This document shows, piece after piece, positions 6,296-7,575 of a DNA stretch of 7,575 nucleotides (positions are counted from its first letter, which is position 1; every line of letters starts with the position of its first letter). The stretch is from Planctomycetes bacterium UBA1662. GTDB lineage: Bacteria > Planctomycetota > UBA8108. The position numbers and the translations under genes were made by a program. The stretch lies in contig DCKY01000277.1 of NCBI GenBank assembly GCA_002320775.1, forward strand, positions 477 through 8,051, read 5' to 3'. Below the pieces are notes generated by a model, which ran no database searches, was not told where the DNA came from, and saw only the letters and a program-made list of their open reading frames with translations.

Positions 6296-7575
6296 ATGAA
6301 CATCAAGACGATCTGTTTATTTACTGTTTTATCGACCCTCGTTCCTTTTCTTTCCGCTGAGGAAAAGGGAGCCGACATACCGCTTGAGGCTCCAGCGGGC
6401 TGGGGAGGGGAAACAATCGACCTTCCGCCCGGCTTCGCCCCCGGCATGAAACTGCAGGGGCTCGAGAAGATCCGTTTCGCTCCGGGAATGTTCAAGCCCG
6501 CCACCGAAAGCTTCTTCTCCTATGCTTTTGTTTTTCGTCTGGGTCCGAAGCAGGACCTGTCGTTGAAGACGGTCCGGGAAGAGATCCTGGTTTATTACCG
6601 GGGCCTGGCAAGAGCGGTGGGAGGGGAAGGGATCGAGACGGGGAAGTTTACCTTCAACCCCGAAAAGGTTGAGCCTTCCAAGGGCAATGTGAAAAAAACT
6701 CCAGGGGTGATCGCCTCGGCCGGCGTTCTTGACTGGATCGAACCCTTTCGAACCAAGAAACCCCAGAAGCTTCGTCTCGAGATTCACACCTGGAAGGGAA
6801 AGACCGGCAAGTACAGCTATCTCTTCTGTTGCGCCTCTCCGGCCGCGCCCGCTAAGGAGATCTGGAAGGAGCTGCGCGGGGTGAGGGTGAAATTTATGAA
6901 GGAACGTCCGGCTGCCGCTCCCCTGGGCACGGCCAACTGGCCCTCGTTTCGCGGCCAGGATGCCGCGGGAGTGGCCGATGGACAGGACCTTCCGGATGAG
7001 TGGAACTTCGAAAAGGGAGAGAACATTCGCTGGAAGAAGCGCATTCCCGGGCTGGCCCATTCCAGCCCGGTGATCTGGGGAGACCGGCTCTTTGTAACCA
7101 GCGCCATCAGCAGCAAGGCCGATGCCAGCTTCAAGCCGGGACTCTACGGTGACCCGGCTGCGGATGCCGACAACTCAAAGCATCGCTGGATGGTCTACTG
7201 CCTTGATAAAAAAAGCGGCAAGACCATCTGGGAGAGCCTTGCCACAGATGGCTCGCCCCGGGAGAAGCGCCACATCAAGGCGACCTTCGCCAACTCCTCA
7301 CCGGTGACCGATGGGCGCTACCTGGTCGCCTTCTTCGGTTCCCAGGGGCTCTTCGGCTTCGATCTCGATGGAAAGAAGCTGTGGTCGAAGGATCTCGGGC
7401 GCCTCGATGCGGGAGCCCATGATCTTCCCGAATACGAGTGGGGCACGGCCAGCTCCCCGGTCATCTACGGGGATCTTGTGATTGTCCAATGTGATGTGCA
7501 GAAGAAGTCCTTCATCCTGGCCGCTGATGTAAAGACCGGTGAGACCCGGTGGAAGACCGATCGCGACGAGCTGCC
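6296..7575 (+). CDS. Secreted PQQ-like beta-propeller protein with a novel-looking N-terminal domain (3' partial)
   Basis: The frame is open from ATG 6296 to the right edge (426 complete codons plus two bases, no stop), so the gene continues outside the window. Residues 1-21 are a Sec signal peptide (K4, hydrophobic core, FLSA cut site before EEKG). Residues about 30-205 form a separate region of no family I can name, with LPPGFAPGMKLQGLEKIRFA, a strand pair FFSYAFVFRLG, a helix LKTVREEILVYYRGLARAVG and a late YSYLFCCA strand with adjacent cysteines C178-C179. From residue about 214 the protein is a classic propeller: NWPSFRGQDAAGVADGQDLP, NIRWKKRIPGLAHSSPVIWGDRLFVT, CLDKKSGKTIW, FANSSPVTDG, FDLDGKKLWSKDLG, TASSPVIYGDLVIVQCD and AADVKTGETRW. 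This resembles the family often named outer membrane protein assembly factor BamB-like in PVC bacteria. A true BamB role is not implied. It is probably periplasmic or secreted and lies 54 bases after the cytochrome gene, in the same direction. Confidence 0.93.
   Translation, partial: MNIKTICLFTVLSTLVPFLSAEEKGADIPLEAPAGWGGETIDLPPGFAPGMKLQGLEKIRFAPGMFKPATESFFSYAFVFRLGPKQDLSLKTVREEILVYYRGLARAVGGEGIETGKFTFNPEKVEPSKGNVKKTPGVIASAGVLDWIEPFRTKKPQKLRLEIHTWKGKTGKYSYLFCCASPAAPAKEIWKELRGVRVKFMKERPAAAPLGTANWPSFRGQDAAGVADGQDLPDEWNFEKGENIRWKKRIPGLAHSSPVIWGDRLFVTSAISSKADASFKPGLYGDPAADADNSKHRWMVYCLDKKSGKTIWESLATDGSPREKRHIKATFANSSPVTDGRYLVAFFGSQGLFGFDLDGKKLWSKDLGRLDAGAHDLPEYEWGTASSPVIYGDLVIVQCDVQKKSFILAADVKTGETRWKTDRDEL

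Noticed and set aside
6827..6832. Adjacent cysteines (C178-C179) in the downstream propeller protein as a PQQ-dehydrogenase vicinal disulfide
   Set aside because: They lie in the N-terminal non-propeller region, not in the propeller where quinoprotein alcohol dehydrogenases carry this feature, and no other dehydrogenase signature is seen.
6329..7060. Antisense ORF of 243 codons on the - strand
   Set aside because: It is opposite the signal peptide, N-terminal domain and first blade of the downstream propeller gene, whose + strand reading gives clear motifs.

Overview
The window looks like part of a chromosome from a high-GC bacterium of the Planctomycetota/Verrucomicrobiota (PVC) group. I infer this from the protein families: very large secreted PQQ-like beta-propeller proteins, one with an embedded methyltransferase-like segment and malectin/carbohydrate-binding-like C-terminal domains, next to a cytochrome c554-type multiheme protein with a HEAT-like tail. 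Nothing in the window fixes the species.

Layout: three genes lie head to tail on the + strand, and almost no DNA is non-coding. (1) Positions 1-4254 hold the 3' part (1417 codons) of a giant PQQ-like propeller protein. The reading frame is open to the left edge, and the first 33 codons, before the first ATG, carry a textbook propeller blade, so the true start lies outside the window. (2) After a 52-base gap, 4307-6241 encodes a complete 644-residue octaheme c-type cytochrome starting at GTG, with two N-terminal membrane helices, eight CxxCH motifs and a HEAT-like C-terminus. (3) After a 54-base gap, about 6296 to the right edge holds the 5' part (426 complete codons) of a second PQQ-like propeller protein. 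It has a signal peptide and a roughly 190-residue N-terminal region of unrecognised fold. This gene has no stop inside the window.

The common orientation, short gaps and lack of any visible terminator suggest one transcription unit. All three products should act outside the cytoplasmic membrane: the cytochrome anchored in it with its hemes in the periplasm, the propellers secreted or on the surface. A plausible but unproven reading is an envelope module that couples multiheme electron transfer with large propeller or sugar-binding surface proteins. The propellers should not be assumed to be PQQ enzymes. They have blade motifs, but I see no clear quinoprotein dehydrogenase catalytic signature.

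There are no RNA genes, CRISPR arrays, insertion sequences, attachment sites or convincing terminators. Several long antisense ORFs are shadows of the high-GC coding strand.
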